From Mangrovactinospora gilvigrisea (GTDB lineage: Bacteria > Actinomycetota > Actinomycetes > Streptomycetales > Streptomycetaceae): a stretch of 58,443 nt of DNA. The notes below the pieces were generated by a model. It was not told the DNA's origin. It ran no database searches and saw only the letters and a program-made list of their open reading frames with translations. The position numbers were made by a program, and so were the translations under genes. Of this stretch, positions 24,733-35,676 are shown one piece after another (the first letter of the stretch is position 1; every line of letters begins with the position of its first letter). The stretch lies in contig NZ_MLCF01000057.1 in NCBI RefSeq assembly GCF_001879105.1, forward strand, positions 1-58,443, given 5' to 3'.

Positions 24733-25854
24733 GTGCCACCCAACGACCGGGCGGAGAGAAACAGCAGCGCGGAGGACGCCGTCCGCGCGGTCGCCCCCGG
24801 AACGGCCCTCCGCGACGGCCTGGAGCGCGTGCTGCGCGGCAACACCGGCGGCCTGATCGTGCTCGGCTTCGACCACGCGGTCGAGGAGCTGTGCACCGGC
24901 GGTTTCGTGCTGGACGTCGAGTTCAGCGCCACCCGGCTGCGCGAGCTGTGCAAGCTCGACGGCGCCGTGGTGCTCGACCAGGACATCACCAAGATCGTGC
25001 GGGCCGGGGTGCAGCTGGTGCCCGATCCGTCCATCCACACCGACGAGACGGGCACCCGGCACCGCACCGCCGAGCGCGTCAACAAGCAGACCGGCTTCCC
25101 GGTGGTCTCGGTGAGCCAGTCGATGCGGCTGATCGCGCTCTATGTGGAGGGCCGGCGGCGGGTGTTGGAGGACTCCGCGGCCATCATGTCCCGCGCCAAC
25201 CAGGCGCTCGCCACGCTGGAGCGCTACAAGCTGCGGCTGGACGAGGTGAGCGGCACGCTCTCCGCGCTGGAGATCGAGGACCTGGTCACCGTGCGGGACG
25301 TCTCCGCGGTCGCCCAGCGGCTGGAGATGGTGCGGCGCATCGCCGTGGAGATCAACTCCTATGTGGTGGAGCTGGGCAGCGACGGCCGGCTGCTCTCCCT
25401 CCAGCTGGACGAGCTGATCTCCGGTCTCGACCCGGAGCGCGAGCTGGTCGCCCGCGACTACCTGCCGGAACGCTCCTCCTCGGGCTCCGGCTCGGCGCGC
25501 CGCCCGCGGCGGGCCGAGGGCGTCGCCGGCGTGCTGCACGACCTGGACGCGATGGCGCAGACGGAGCTGCTGGAACTGCCCATGGTGGCGCGGGCGCTGG
25601 GCCACGGCGGCTCGCCGGACAACCTGGACGACGCGGTGAGCCCGCGCGGCTACCGGCTGCTGGCGAAGGTGCCGCGGCTGCCTCCGGCGATCGCCAAGCG
25701 GCTGGTGGAGCACTTCGGCGGGCTGCAGAAGCTGCTGGCGGCGAGCGTCGCCGACCTCCAGGCGGTGGACGGCGTCGGCGAGGCGCGGGCCCGCTCGGTG
25801 CGGGAGGGGCTGTCGCGGCTCGCGGAGTCGTCGATCCTGGAGCGCTACGTCTGA
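24733..25854 (+). CDS. disA: DNA integrity scanning diadenylate cyclase DisA
   Basis: Makes c-di-AMP from two ATP while scanning DNA; branched structures stop synthesis. The 373-aa protein has the DAC domain with both catalytic motifs, DGA ([10 protein letters not shown]) and RHR ([10 protein letters not shown]), a helical linker and a C-terminal helix-hairpin-helix ([25 protein letters not shown]). The GTG start has GGAGG 7 nt upstream, and a TAAACT -10-like sequence lies about 40 nt before it, so disA may have its own promoter besides readthrough from radA. Confidence 0.96.
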   Translation: MPPNDRAERNSSAEDAVRAVAPGTALRDGLERVLRGNTGGLIVLGFDHAVEELCTGGFVLDVEFSATRLRELCKLDGAVVLDQDITKIVRAGVQLVPDPSIHTDETGTRHRTAERVNKQTGFPVVSVSQSMRLIALYVEGRRRVLEDSAAIMSRANQALATLERYKLRLDEVSGTLSALEIEDLVTVRDVSAVAQRLEMVRRIAVEINSYVVELGSDGRLLSLQLDELISGLDPERELVARDYLPERSSSGSGSARRPRRAEGVAGVLHDLDAMAQTELLELPMVARALGHGGSPDNLDDAVSPRGYRLLAKVPRLPPAIAKRLVEHFGGLQKLLAASVADLQAVDGVGEARARSVREGLSRLAESSILERYV

Positions 25855-25881
25855 CGGCGGGGCGTCAGTTCGGCGGGGCGG

Positions 25882-26733
25882 CTACCACTTCAGGGTGAAG
25901 TCGGTGGAGACGGTGCCGAATCCGGCGAGGGACATCTTCACCGTGTAGTCGCCGCCGGGGACGCGGCCGAGCTGCGCCGGGTCGCACTGGCTGCCGTCGG
26001 ACTGCAGCTTGGCCCACTGGAAGAGCTGCTGGACGGTGGCGTCCGCGCCGACGCCGAGCAGCAGCGTCTGGCGGGTGGCGGCGCACCTCGCGGAGTCCCA
26101 CAGCACGGTGGAGCCGTTCTTGGCGGTGACGGTGACGTGCGGCGTCAGGTCGATCTTGCACGCCTGGCCGCCGGCGTTCACCGCCTTGAGCAGGAACCGG
26201 GCGCGGGTGTCGGGGCCGAACCGGTCCTGCGCGGGGCCGGCGGCGAGGTAGGGGCGCAGGCTGAGGGTGACCTGGGCGGAGGAGCAGGACGTCCACGAGG
26301 CGACGTCCTGCGCGCCGGAGCCGCCCATCCCGGCCTGGGCGCCGGAGCCGCCGTTCCCCGTCGACCCGCTCGACCCGCTCGACCCTCCGGCGCCCGAACC
26401 GCCGTTCCAGCCCGAGTGGTTGGAGGGCAGCGGCGACGGCGAGCCGGCGCCGGCCGTGCCGGACGGGCTCGGCGACGCTCCGCTTCCGCTGCCGCCGCCT
26501 CCGCCGGGCTCGGTGGTGATGGCCGAGCCGGTGGGCGTGGGGCCGGGCGTGATCGAGGCCGTCGGCTTGCGGCCGGGCGGGCCGGAGGCGCCGTCCTTGC
26601 CGCCGCTTCCGCCGGACAGCAGGCCCCACACCACCAGCGCGGCGACCAGAAGAAGGACGCTGAGCACGACGATGCGGCGCCGCCAGTAGATCGACGACGG
26701 CAGGGGGCCGACAGGGCTGCGGAAGTTGTCCAC
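25882..26733 (-). CDS. Membrane-anchored Ser/Gly-rich protein of unknown function
   Basis: A 283-aa protein not assigned to a function. A single N-terminal membrane segment (about residues 20-42, IVVLSVLLLVAALVVWGLL) is followed by a long Gly/Ser/Pro/Thr linker (43-140) and a C-terminal extracytoplasmic domain with four Cys (SCSS, ACKID, RCAAT, QCDP), which could form two disulfides. The domain ends in an Ig-like beta pattern (GDYTVKMSLAGFGTVSTDFTL). Start GTG. It converges on disA (27 nt gap) and is divergent from mutY. Surface-exposed sensing or binding is a reasonable guess only. Confidence 0.78.
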   Translation of the reverse strand: MDNFRSPVGPLPSSIYWRRRIVVLSVLLLVAALVVWGLLSGGSGGKDGASGPPGRKPTASITPGPTPTGSAITTEPGGGGGSGSGASPSPSGTAGAGSPSPLPSNHSGWNGGSGAGGSSGSSGSTGNGGSGAQAGMGGSGAQDVASWTSCSSAQVTLSLRPYLAAGPAQDRFGPDTRARFLLKAVNAGGQACKIDLTPHVTVTAKNGSTVLWDSARCAATRQTLLLGVGADATVQQLFQWAKLQSDGSQCDPAQLGRVPGGDYTVKMSLAGFGTVSTDFTLKW

Positions 26734-26903
26734 GGTGCAACTCTACGAGAGTTCGTCATGTGAGGTTTGAGGCACGGCAGTTGTCCACCGTAACGGTTCC
26801 CCCACCGCCCGCCCGCGGCGAGCGGGAACCACGACCACCAACCGCCCCCGCCGGTGCCCGCGCGCGACGCGCGGCCGCCGGGGCGTGACAGACTCGGGGG
26901 GAC

Positions 26904-27845
26904 ATGGACTCCGCCGAACTGCACGCCACCGTCGCCGCCTGGTACCGCGAGAACGCCCGCGTGCTGCCGTGGCGCGAGCCAACCGCCTCGCCGTGGGCCG
27001 TCATGGTCAGCGAGTTCATGCTCCAGCAGACGCCCGTCGCCCGCGTGCTGCCCGTCTGGGAGGCGTGGATGGCGCGCTGGCCCACCCCCGCCGCCCTGGC
27101 GGCCGAGCCGCCCGGCGAGGCCGTCCGCGCCTGGGGGCGCCTCGGCTACCCCCGCCGCGCCCTGCGCCTGCACGCCGCGGCCACCGCCATCCGCGCCGAC
27201 CACGGCGGCCGCGTCCCCGACGACCACGCCGCGCTCCTCGCGCTGCCCGGCGTCGGCGCCTACACCGCCGCCGCCGTCGCCTCCTTCGCCTTCGGCCGCC
27301 GCCACGCCGTGCTGGACACCAACGTCCGCCGCGTCCTGGCCCGCGCCCTCAGCGGCTCGCAGTACCCGCTGAACGCGGCGACCGCCGCCGAGCGCGCCCT
27401 CGCCGAGCAGCTCCTCCCGCATCTGGAGGGCCCCGCCAACGCCCCGGCCGGCGCCCCCGACGCGCCCGTCACCGCCGCCGAGTGGGCCGTCGCCAGCATG
27501 GAGCTGGGCGCGCTGGTGTGCACCGCCCGCTCGCCGCGCTGCGCCGACTGCCCGCTCGCCGACGCCTGCGCCTGGACGCGGGCCGGCCGCCCGGCCCACG
27601 ACGGCCCGCCGCGCCGCGGCCAGAGCTACGCCGGCACCGACCGGCAGGCCCGCGGCCGCCTCCTCGCCGTGCTGCGGGACGCCGACGGGCCCGTCCCGCA
27701 GGCCCGCCTCGACGAGGCCTGGGGCGAGCCCGTGCAGCGCGCCCGCGCCCTCGACGGACTCGTCGCCGACGGCCTCGTCGAACCCCTCGACGACGGGCTG
27801 TACCAGCTCCCGACCGGCGTCCCCGCGGCGAATCCGACCCCCTGA
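26904..27845 (+). CDS. mutY: A/G-specific adenine glycosylase MutY
   Basis: Removes adenine mispaired with 8-oxoguanine. The 313-aa protein has the catalytic Glu in SEFMLQQTPV, the helix-hairpin-helix LPGVGAYTAAAV, the catalytic Asp in AVLDTNVRRVL and the [4Fe-4S] cluster loop with C-x6-C-x2-C-x5-C (CTARSPRCADCPLADAC). The C-terminus beyond the cluster is short and winged-helix-like rather than a full NUDIX-type domain, shorter than E. coli MutY (350 aa). The ATG has GGGGGG just upstream. With radA and disA it forms a DNA-maintenance neighbourhood. Confidence 0.93.
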   Translation: MDSAELHATVAAWYRENARVLPWREPTASPWAVMVSEFMLQQTPVARVLPVWEAWMARWPTPAALAAEPPGEAVRAWGRLGYPRRALRLHAAATAIRADHGGRVPDDHAALLALPGVGAYTAAAVASFAFGRRHAVLDTNVRRVLARALSGSQYPLNAATAAERALAEQLLPHLEGPANAPAGAPDAPVTAAEWAVASMELGALVCTARSPRCADCPLADACAWTRAGRPAHDGPPRRGQSYAGTDRQARGRLLAVLRDADGPVPQARLDEAWGEPVQRARALDGLVADGLVEPLDDGLYQLPTGVPAANPTP

Positions 27846-27944
27846 AACCCGGGCAAACACCCCCAGAAGAACGCCCTTGGTCAACTGTTACCAAACCGCA
27901 GGCCGCCTGCCGCCAACCCGTGCGCCCATCACAGAAGTCGCTGT

Positions 27945-27966
27945 AACCCACCCTCCGTAGCGTCGA
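27945..27966 (+). promoter_or_regulatory. Candidate sigE operon promoter
   Basis: AAC (27945-27947), a 15-nt spacer, then TCG (27963-27965) within CGTCGA, which resembles ECF promoter spacing; TAGCGT (27958-27963) could instead be a vegetative -10. The site is about 35 nt before the sigE ATG. In S. coelicolor, sigE transcription needs phosphorylated CseB, so a CseB site should overlap, but I cannot define it. Confidence 0.35.
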
Positions 27967-27999
27967 TCGCGTCAATCGGAACCACTCAAGGGGTGCGGC

Positions 28000-28818
28000 A
28001 TGGACGCAACGACCACCGCGGTGCTGGAGCGGCCGGGCTACTTCCCGACCGGCGGCCCCGACCACGCCGACGGCGGCGGCGACCTCTCCGACCGCGAAGA
28101 GCCCCGATTCGAGGACTGGGTCCGCGAGCGCCAGGACATCCTGCTGCGCAGCGCCCGCCGGATGACCGACAACCATGCCGACGCCCAGGACCTGCTGCAG
28201 ACCGCCCTCGCCCGCACCTTCCCGATGTGGGACGGCATCACCGACAAACGGCACGCCGACGCCTACGTCCGGCGCGTCCTGGTCAACACCCGCACCTCGC
28301 TGTGGCGTTCCCGCCGCCTCCAGGAGTACGCGGTGGCCACCGACGAGCTCCCCGAGCGCCCCATCGAGGACGGCACCGAGCACCACGCCCAGCGCGACCT
28401 GCTGCAGCGCGCCATGGAGCGGCTCAGCGCCCGCCAGCGCCACGTGGTCGAGCTGCGGTACTACCAGGACCTCAGCACCCCGCAGACCGCGTCCGCCCTC
28501 GGCGTGTCCACCGGCACCGTCAAGTCCACGCTGCACCGGGCGCTTACCCTGCTGCGAGAGGAGATCCAGCGCCTCGGCGGGGACCTCTCCTACGGCACCG
28601 CGCCGGGGAACCTCCGCGCGGGCATCGGAAATGAGTCCGGTGTGCAGCAGAATGGCAGCCAGGAGCACCACCGGCAGGACACCGAGCACCACCAGGACGA
28701 GCGAGACCACCACCCGTACGACGAGCGGAACCACGACCACCGGAGCGCGCCCGTGCTGAACCTGGCCACCCTGCCCGGCCAGACCCACCGCGCGCCGGTC
28801 TCGGAGCGAGCGGCATGA
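28000..28818 (+). CDS. sigE: ECF RNA polymerase sigma factor SigE (cell-envelope stress)
   Basis: Directs RNA polymerase to cell-wall-stress genes. Region 2 is visible around DAQDLLQTALARTF and region 4 as LSARQRHVVELRYYQDLS and SALGVSTGTVKSTLHRAL. Identity follows from the downstream cseA-cseB-cseC genes. At 272 aa it is far longer than the roughly 180 aa I recall for S. coelicolor SigE: after about residue 190 an 80-residue tail has a His/Asp/Glu-rich stretch (about 223-247, EHHRQDTEHH, RDHHPYDERNHDHR). The tail keeps GC-rich third positions and its stop overlaps the cseA ATG (ATGA), so it appears to be genuinely translated. Confidence 0.9.
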   Translation: MDATTTAVLERPGYFPTGGPDHADGGGDLSDREEPRFEDWVRERQDILLRSARRMTDNHADAQDLLQTALARTFPMWDGITDKRHADAYVRRVLVNTRTSLWRSRRLQEYAVATDELPERPIEDGTEHHAQRDLLQRAMERLSARQRHVVELRYYQDLSTPQTASALGVSTGTVKSTLHRALTLLREEIQRLGGDLSYGTAPGNLRAGIGNESGVQQNGSQEHHRQDTEHHQDERDHHPYDERNHDHRSAPVLNLATLPGQTHRAPVSERAA

Positions 28819-29609
28819 GACAGGAGCAGATCCGCGCCCCAGGGGCGTTCGGCGGCACCGGCGATCCGCCGTACTCGTCCGCCTACCCCGCCGCGTCCGC
28901 ATCCGTCTCCGGCTCCTCCGCCGGCCGCGGCGGCGACACCCTTGGCTCGGCGGCCGCCTCCCCCGGCACCGGGCCGGCCGACCGCCGGCGCCGCACCACC
29001 CGCACGCTCTCCGCCGTCCTGGTCTCGATCGCCGCGCTCGCCGCCGTGGTCGGCGCCGTCGTGGCCCTCTCCACCGGCAACAGCGGCCGCGTCCGCGTCG
29101 AGGGCCCCGCGCCCACCGGCGGGTCCGCCCCGGCCTCGCCGCAGGTCCCCGTCCGCACCATCACCCCGATGACCACCACCGAGCTCGCCCACCTGGTCAC
29201 CCGCCAGCCCGGCATCCCCGACAGCGTCAAGGACGACGTCAACCTCTGCGGCGACCAGGGCGACCATGTCACCGCCCAGTACGGCGACATCACCAAGAGC
29301 GGCGTCAACGAGGTGCTGATCAACATCCGTTCCTGCGCGGACGACACCGGCACCGCCGTCTACGCCTTCGCCAACCGCTACGGCAAGGACGAGATGGTCT
29401 TCAGCATCGCCCCGATCGACGGCGTCCGCGCCGCCATCGTCAAGGGCGACATCGTGGTGAGCCGCGACGAGACCGGCGCCACCCCCGCGCCGTCCGACAG
29501 CAAGCAGGCGCGCACCTCCGCGGCTGCCACCGAGACCGTCCGCTACAGCTGGAACGGCGTGCACTTCCAACCCGTCGACACCGACACCGAGGACGGCCCC
29601 GGCCGCTGA
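28815..29609 (+). CDS. cseA: CseA-like membrane-anchored protein
   Basis: In S. coelicolor CseA is an extracytoplasmic lipoprotein that dampens SigE signalling. Here the 264-aa protein sits in the same place but has no lipobox: an N-terminal 60-residue cytoplasmic Gly/Ser/Pro-rich part and RRRR lead into one membrane segment (about 64-86, LSAVLVSIAALAAVVGAVVAL) with no Cys near it. The outside domain (about 115-260) has two Cys (NLCGDQ, RSCADD), possibly a disulfide. Assignment rests mainly on operon position. It is coupled to sigE by ATGA. Confidence 0.75.
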   Translation: MRQEQIRAPGAFGGTGDPPYSSAYPAASASVSGSSAGRGGDTLGSAAASPGTGPADRRRRTTRTLSAVLVSIAALAAVVGAVVALSTGNSGRVRVEGPAPTGGSAPASPQVPVRTITPMTTTELAHLVTRQPGIPDSVKDDVNLCGDQGDHVTAQYGDITKSGVNEVLINIRSCADDTGTAVYAFANRYGKDEMVFSIAPIDGVRAAIVKGDIVVSRDETGATPAPSDSKQARTSAAATETVRYSWNGVHFQPVDTDTEDGPGR

Positions 29610-29674
29610 CCGGGCCCTCCGTCCCGACGCCCCCTACCCGCCCCGCCCGCCCGAACGAGGAACGACACCACACC

Positions 29675-30403
29675 ATGGCCGAGACCCACGTGCTCTTCGT
29701 CGAGGACGACGAGGTCATCCGCGAGGCAACCCAACTCGCGCTGGAACGCAACGGGCTGCGCATCACCGCCGCCCCCGACGGCCTCACCGGCCTGGAGCAG
29801 TTCCGCGCGGGCAAGCCCGACATCGCGCTGCTGGACGTGATGCTCCCCGGCATGGACGGCGTCAGCCTCTGCCGCTCCATCCGCGAGGAGTCCACCATCC
29901 CGGTCATCCTGCTGTCCGCCCGCGCCGACCCCATCGACGTGGTGCTCGGCCTGGAGGCGGGCGCCGACGACTACGTCACCAAGCCGTTCGACACCTCGGT
30001 GCTGGTCGCCCGGATCCGCGCGGTGCTGCGCCGCTTCGACGCGGCCGGCGCCCGCGGCGGCGCCACCGCGTCCGGCACGCCCGGCGCCGCCGGAGACCCG
30101 GACGACGGCCCGTCCGTGCTGCGCTTCGGCGAGCTGGAGGTCGACCCGGACGGCATGGAGGTCTCCCGCGCCGGCAAGCCCATCGCCCTCACCCCCACCG
30201 AGATGCGGCTGCTGCTGCAGTTCGCCTCCACCCCCGGCACCGTCCTCAGCCGCGAGACACTGCTCCAGCGGGTCTGGGACTACGGCGACTGGGACGGCGA
30301 CACCCGCGTCGTCGACGTCCATGTGCAGCGCCTCCGCACCAAGATCGGCTCGGACCTGATCGAGACGGTCCGCGGCTTCGGCTACAAGCTCAAGGCCCGC
30401 TGA
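29675..30403 (+). CDS. cseB: OmpR-family response regulator CseB
   Basis: Activates the sigE operon when phosphorylated by CseC. The 242-aa protein has a receiver domain (acidic residues EDD at 10-12, phosphoacceptor Asp54 in LLDVMLPG, Lys in YVTKPF) and a winged-helix output domain (LTPTEMRLLLQF, RVVDVHVQRLRTKIG, VRGFGYKL). Similarity to S. coelicolor CseB (opening THVLFVEDDEVIREATQLALER) is strong from memory. The linker between domains is Gly/Ala-rich (about 125-145). It is 65 nt after cseA and 26 nt before cseC. Confidence 0.94.
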   Translation: MAETHVLFVEDDEVIREATQLALERNGLRITAAPDGLTGLEQFRAGKPDIALLDVMLPGMDGVSLCRSIREESTIPVILLSARADPIDVVLGLEAGADDYVTKPFDTSVLVARIRAVLRRFDAAGARGGATASGTPGAAGDPDDGPSVLRFGELEVDPDGMEVSRAGKPIALTPTEMRLLLQFASTPGTVLSRETLLQRVWDYGDWDGDTRVVDVHVQRLRTKIGSDLIETVRGFGYKLKAR

Positions 30404-30429
30404 ACCGATATCCGAGACGTGAGACCGAC

Positions 30430-31716
30430 GTGACCCCCTCCGCCACCGCGATGCTGCGGCGCCTGACCCGCCGGCTTCCCGCCCGCAGCGGGTCGCTGCG
30501 CTGGAAGGTCAGCACCGCCATCGCCGTGGTGTCCTTCCTCATCGCGCTCGCGCTCAGCCTGCTGCTGCACAGCGCCACGCACCGCGCGCTCGACGACAAC
30601 GTCCGCTCCACCCAGGACGACAGCCTCACCTACGCCATCCGCCTCTACATGGTGACCGGCCAGCCCGGGCTGCACGCCACCCTCGACGACCCCGAGCTGC
30701 CGCACGAGCTGCGCCAGGCGATCCGGCCCGGCAAGCGCGCCACCTACATCGACAACTCGCAGAGCCCGCCGGTCGCCTGGGCCGCCGCCGACATCGACGG
30801 CCACACGCTCTCCACCGAGGGCGTCATGACCAACACCCAGGACATCCTGGGCGACCTGGACACCTACCTGGTGGGCGGCTCCGCGGCGCTCGTCCTCACC
30901 GGCACCGGGCTGGGCCTGTTCATCGGCGAACGGCTCTCCCGCCGGCTGCGGGTGGCCGCCGACGCGGCCCGCACGGTCGCCGCCGGCGACCACTCCATCC
31001 GCGTCCGGGACGCGGTCGGCGGCACCGCCCGCGACGAGACCACCGACCTCGCCAACGCCATCGACTCCATGTCCGAGGCGCTGCGGGAGCGGCTGGAGGC
31101 CGAGCGGCGGGTCACCGCCGACATCGCGCACGAGCTCCGCACGCCCGTCACCGGCCTGGTGACGGCCGCCGAACTGCTGCCCCCGGGACGGCCGTCGGAG
31201 CTCGTCCAGGACCGCGCCAAGGTGCTCCGCACCCTCATCGAGGACGTCCTCGAGGTGGCCCGCCTGGACGGCACCTACGAGCAGCCGGTGCTCTCGGAGT
31301 TCTCGCTCGGCGAGTTCGTGGAGAGCCGGCTGGCCGCCTCGCACTCCGGCGCGAAGATCGAGGTGCGGGACGAGGCGCGGGTGCTCACCGATCCGCGGCG
31401 GTTGGAGCGGATCATCGGAAACCTTGTCAACAACGCCCGCAAGCACGGCCGACCGCCGATCGAGGTGACGGTCGACGGCCCGGTGGTGCGGGTGCGCGAC
31501 CACGGTCCGGGCTTCCCGGACGTGCTGATCGCGGAGGGCCCGCAGCGCTTCCGCACGGGCCGCGCGGAGCGCGGCATCGGCCACGGGCTGGGCCTGACGA
31601 TCGCGGTGGGCCAGGCGCGCGTCCTGGAGGCTCCGCTGGTGTTCCGGAACCATCCGGACGGGGGCGCGCTCGCCATCCTCGACCTGCGGCATGCCCGCGT
31701 CGACGTCCCGGAGTGA
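30430..31716 (+). CDS. cseC: Sensor histidine kinase CseC
   Basis: The membrane sensor for cell-wall damage that phosphorylates CseB. The 428-aa protein has two membrane segments (about 27-48 and 153-175) flanking an extracytoplasmic sensor domain of about 100 residues, then HAMP, the phosphoacceptor His234 in DIAHELRTPVTG, and an ATPase domain (IIGNLVNNARKHG, VRDHGPGFPD, GIGHGLGLTIAVG). Start GTG. It ends the operon; a strong hairpin follows at 31896-31933. It converges on an M23 endopeptidase gene. Confidence 0.93.
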   Translation: MTPSATAMLRRLTRRLPARSGSLRWKVSTAIAVVSFLIALALSLLLHSATHRALDDNVRSTQDDSLTYAIRLYMVTGQPGLHATLDDPELPHELRQAIRPGKRATYIDNSQSPPVAWAAADIDGHTLSTEGVMTNTQDILGDLDTYLVGGSAALVLTGTGLGLFIGERLSRRLRVAADAARTVAAGDHSIRVRDAVGGTARDETTDLANAIDSMSEALRERLEAERRVTADIAHELRTPVTGLVTAAELLPPGRPSELVQDRAKVLRTLIEDVLEVARLDGTYEQPVLSEFSLGEFVESRLAASHSGAKIEVRDEARVLTDPRRLERIIGNLVNNARKHGRPPIEVTVDGPVVRVRDHGPGFPDVLIAEGPQRFRTGRAERGIGHGLGLTIAVGQARVLEAPLVFRNHPDGGALAILDLRHARVDVPE

Positions 31717-32036
31717 CCCTGATTGCGCCGTTACGCAACCGTGCGCCTTCCGCTGGCGCACCGCGCGTTCCCGGTGCTCCGGCCGCAACCGCGGCACCCT
31801 AATGTCCCTTGCGTCGACCGGCGGACGGTGCCCGCGGTTACGGGCCCGCGGCACCGACGGCAGACTGCCGGCCGACGCAGGTAGGGAAGATCGGTACGGG
31901 CCGCCGCTCCCGGGGACAGGAACGGCGGCCCGTGTCGTACTCCCCCGCCGGCCGGCCACCGACCCGCCGCGCACCAAGCCCACCCCGGATGGGGTGCCGG
32001 GCCGATGGCGCGGCGAGAGCGGGCCCGGCGCACCGG
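31717..32036. other. Gap between convergent cseC and M23 peptidase genes
   Basis: 320 nt with no credible gene on either strand. It holds an imperfect hairpin near 31829-31857 (GGTGCC...GGCACC), the 11-bp terminator hairpin at 31896-31933, and a degenerate copy of repeat B at 31987-32001 that itself folds (CACCCC-GGAT-GGGGTG). It is therefore mainly a 3'-end region serving both strands. Confidence 0.6.
31896..31933 (+). terminator. Hairpin terminator after cseC
   Basis: A perfect 11-bp stem, ACGGGCCGCCG (31896-31906) with CGGCGGCCCGT (31923-31933), and a 16-nt loop, 180 nt beyond the cseC stop. No T run. It could work on both strands because the next gene converges. Confidence 0.6.
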
Positions 32037-32894
32037 TCAGACCGAGACGCCCCGGCTCCGCAGGAACGCCACCGGATCCACCGCCGACCCGTAGTCCGCC
32101 GTCGTCCGCACCTCGAAGTGCAGATGCGGACCGGTCGTGTTCCCCGTCGCCCCCGACACCCCGATCGCCTCGCCCTTCCCGACCGACTGCCCCACGCTGA
32201 CGCCCACCGACGACAGGTGCGCGTACTGCGTGTACCGCCCGTCCGCGTGCTTCACCACGATCGCGTTGCCGTAGGCGGCCCCGTCCCCGCCCCCGTTCGC
32301 GCCGGCCTTCACCACGACGCCCTTCGCCGCCGCCCGCACCGTCGTCCCGCTCGGGACGACGAAGTCCTCGCCGGTGTGCCCGTGCGACCACAGCGAGCCG
32401 CCCTGGCCGAACGACGAGCCCAGCGAGTACCCGCCGGCCACCGGCAGCGTCCACCCCGACGCCGCCCGCGCCTTCGCCTCCGCCGCCGCCCTGACGCGGG
32501 CCGCGCGGTTCGCGGCGGCGATCCGCTCGCGCTCCGCGGCGCGCTCCCCGGCTGCCTTCTCGGCCCGTGCCGCGGCCGCCTTCGCGGCCCTGGCGGCCCG
32601 CGCCGCCTTCTCCGCCCGCGCCACCGCCGCGGCATGCGCCGCGTCCACCCGCGCCTTGTGCGGCGCCGCGGCGGCCATCATCGCCTTCTCCTCGAACGCC
32701 TCCGCGGCGTCGCTCTGCCACCCCTCGGGCGCCGTGCTCGCGTGCGCCGCCGGAACGGCCGGCGAGGCCGACGCGGACGAAACCGACGAAGCCGACGACG
32801 ACGCCGCGAACGCCGTCCCACCGCCCAGCGCGGCCGCGGCCGCACCGGCCGTCAGGGTCAACGTCAGAACGGACTTGGGGAACGGGTACTTCAC
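32037..32894 (-). CDS. Secreted M23 family metallopeptidase (LytM-type cell-wall hydrolase)
   Basis: A 285-aa exported peptidoglycan endopeptidase. A signal peptide is clear (basic MKYPFPK start, hydrophobic core to about 30, AFA cleavage site). Residues about 70-145 are an Ala/Arg/Glu-rich helix with coiled-coil character. The C-terminal LytM domain has the zinc ligands HxxxD in GHTGEDF and HxH in GPHLHFEV, plus the conserved GYGNAIVVKH-type strand (AYGNAIVVKHADG). Zinc site intact, so active. It converges on the SigE-Cse envelope-stress operon, a meaningful neighbourhood, though control by SigE is only inferred. Confidence 0.93.
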   Translation of the reverse strand: MKYPFPKSVLTLTLTAGAAAAALGGGTAFAASSSASSVSSASASPAVPAAHASTAPEGWQSDAAEAFEEKAMMAAAAPHKARVDAAHAAAVARAEKAARAARAAKAAAARAEKAAGERAAERERIAAANRAARVRAAAEAKARAASGWTLPVAGGYSLGSSFGQGGSLWSHGHTGEDFVVPSGTTVRAAAKGVVVKAGANGGGDGAAYGNAIVVKHADGRYTQYAHLSSVGVSVGQSVGKGEAIGVSGATGNTTGPHLHFEVRTTADYGSAVDPVAFLRSRGVSV

Positions 32895-33089
32895 GATGGA
32901 TCAACCACTTCACTCGGGGACGTCCGCCGTACCCAACAGGACGAAAGTCCTGCGCTCAACGACTCCGCTACGACCCCGCGTCGTAGTCGGGCGCCCGCCA
33001 CCGCCCAACTCCCCGCCCGCCCGGGGGAGTCCGACTCCTACCGCCGCCCGTGCGTCCCACGCCACATATGACATGACCCTCATGACGAA

Positions 33090-33121
33090 GGGCCCCCCGC
33101 TCCCGAAGGAGCGGGGGGCCC
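33090..33121 (-). terminator. Strong hairpin terminator after clpC
   Basis: A perfect 14-bp stem (33090-33103 with 33108-33121) closed by a CGAA (TTCG on the transcribed strand) tetraloop, 36 nt beyond the clpC stop. It is the most stable hairpin in this part of the window and separates clpC from the M23 gene on the same strand. No T run. Confidence 0.8.
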
Positions 33122-33156
33122 TGCGCGGTCCTCGGGCCGTCAGGCCCTCGGCCGGG

Positions 33157-35676
<2,520 letters not shown>

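Noticed and set aside
27469..28902. Hydrophobic-looking minus-strand frame opposite the SigE tail
   Set aside because: Its Val/Leu-rich segment is simply the complement of His/Asp/Glu/Gln codons; no start signal, and sigE-cseA coupling supports the plus strand.
29675..31716. AfsQ1-AfsQ2 with SigQ as an alternative identity for the sigma/two-component cluster
   Set aside because: The regulator's opening and output domain match CseB better, and gene order sigma-A-B-C on one strand fits the cse operon.
32895..33089. Possible c-di-AMP (ydaO-type) riboswitch before the M23 peptidase gene
   Set aside because: Such switches precede wall hydrolases in streptomycetes, but only simple hairpins are present; none of the conserved ydaO segments could be matched.
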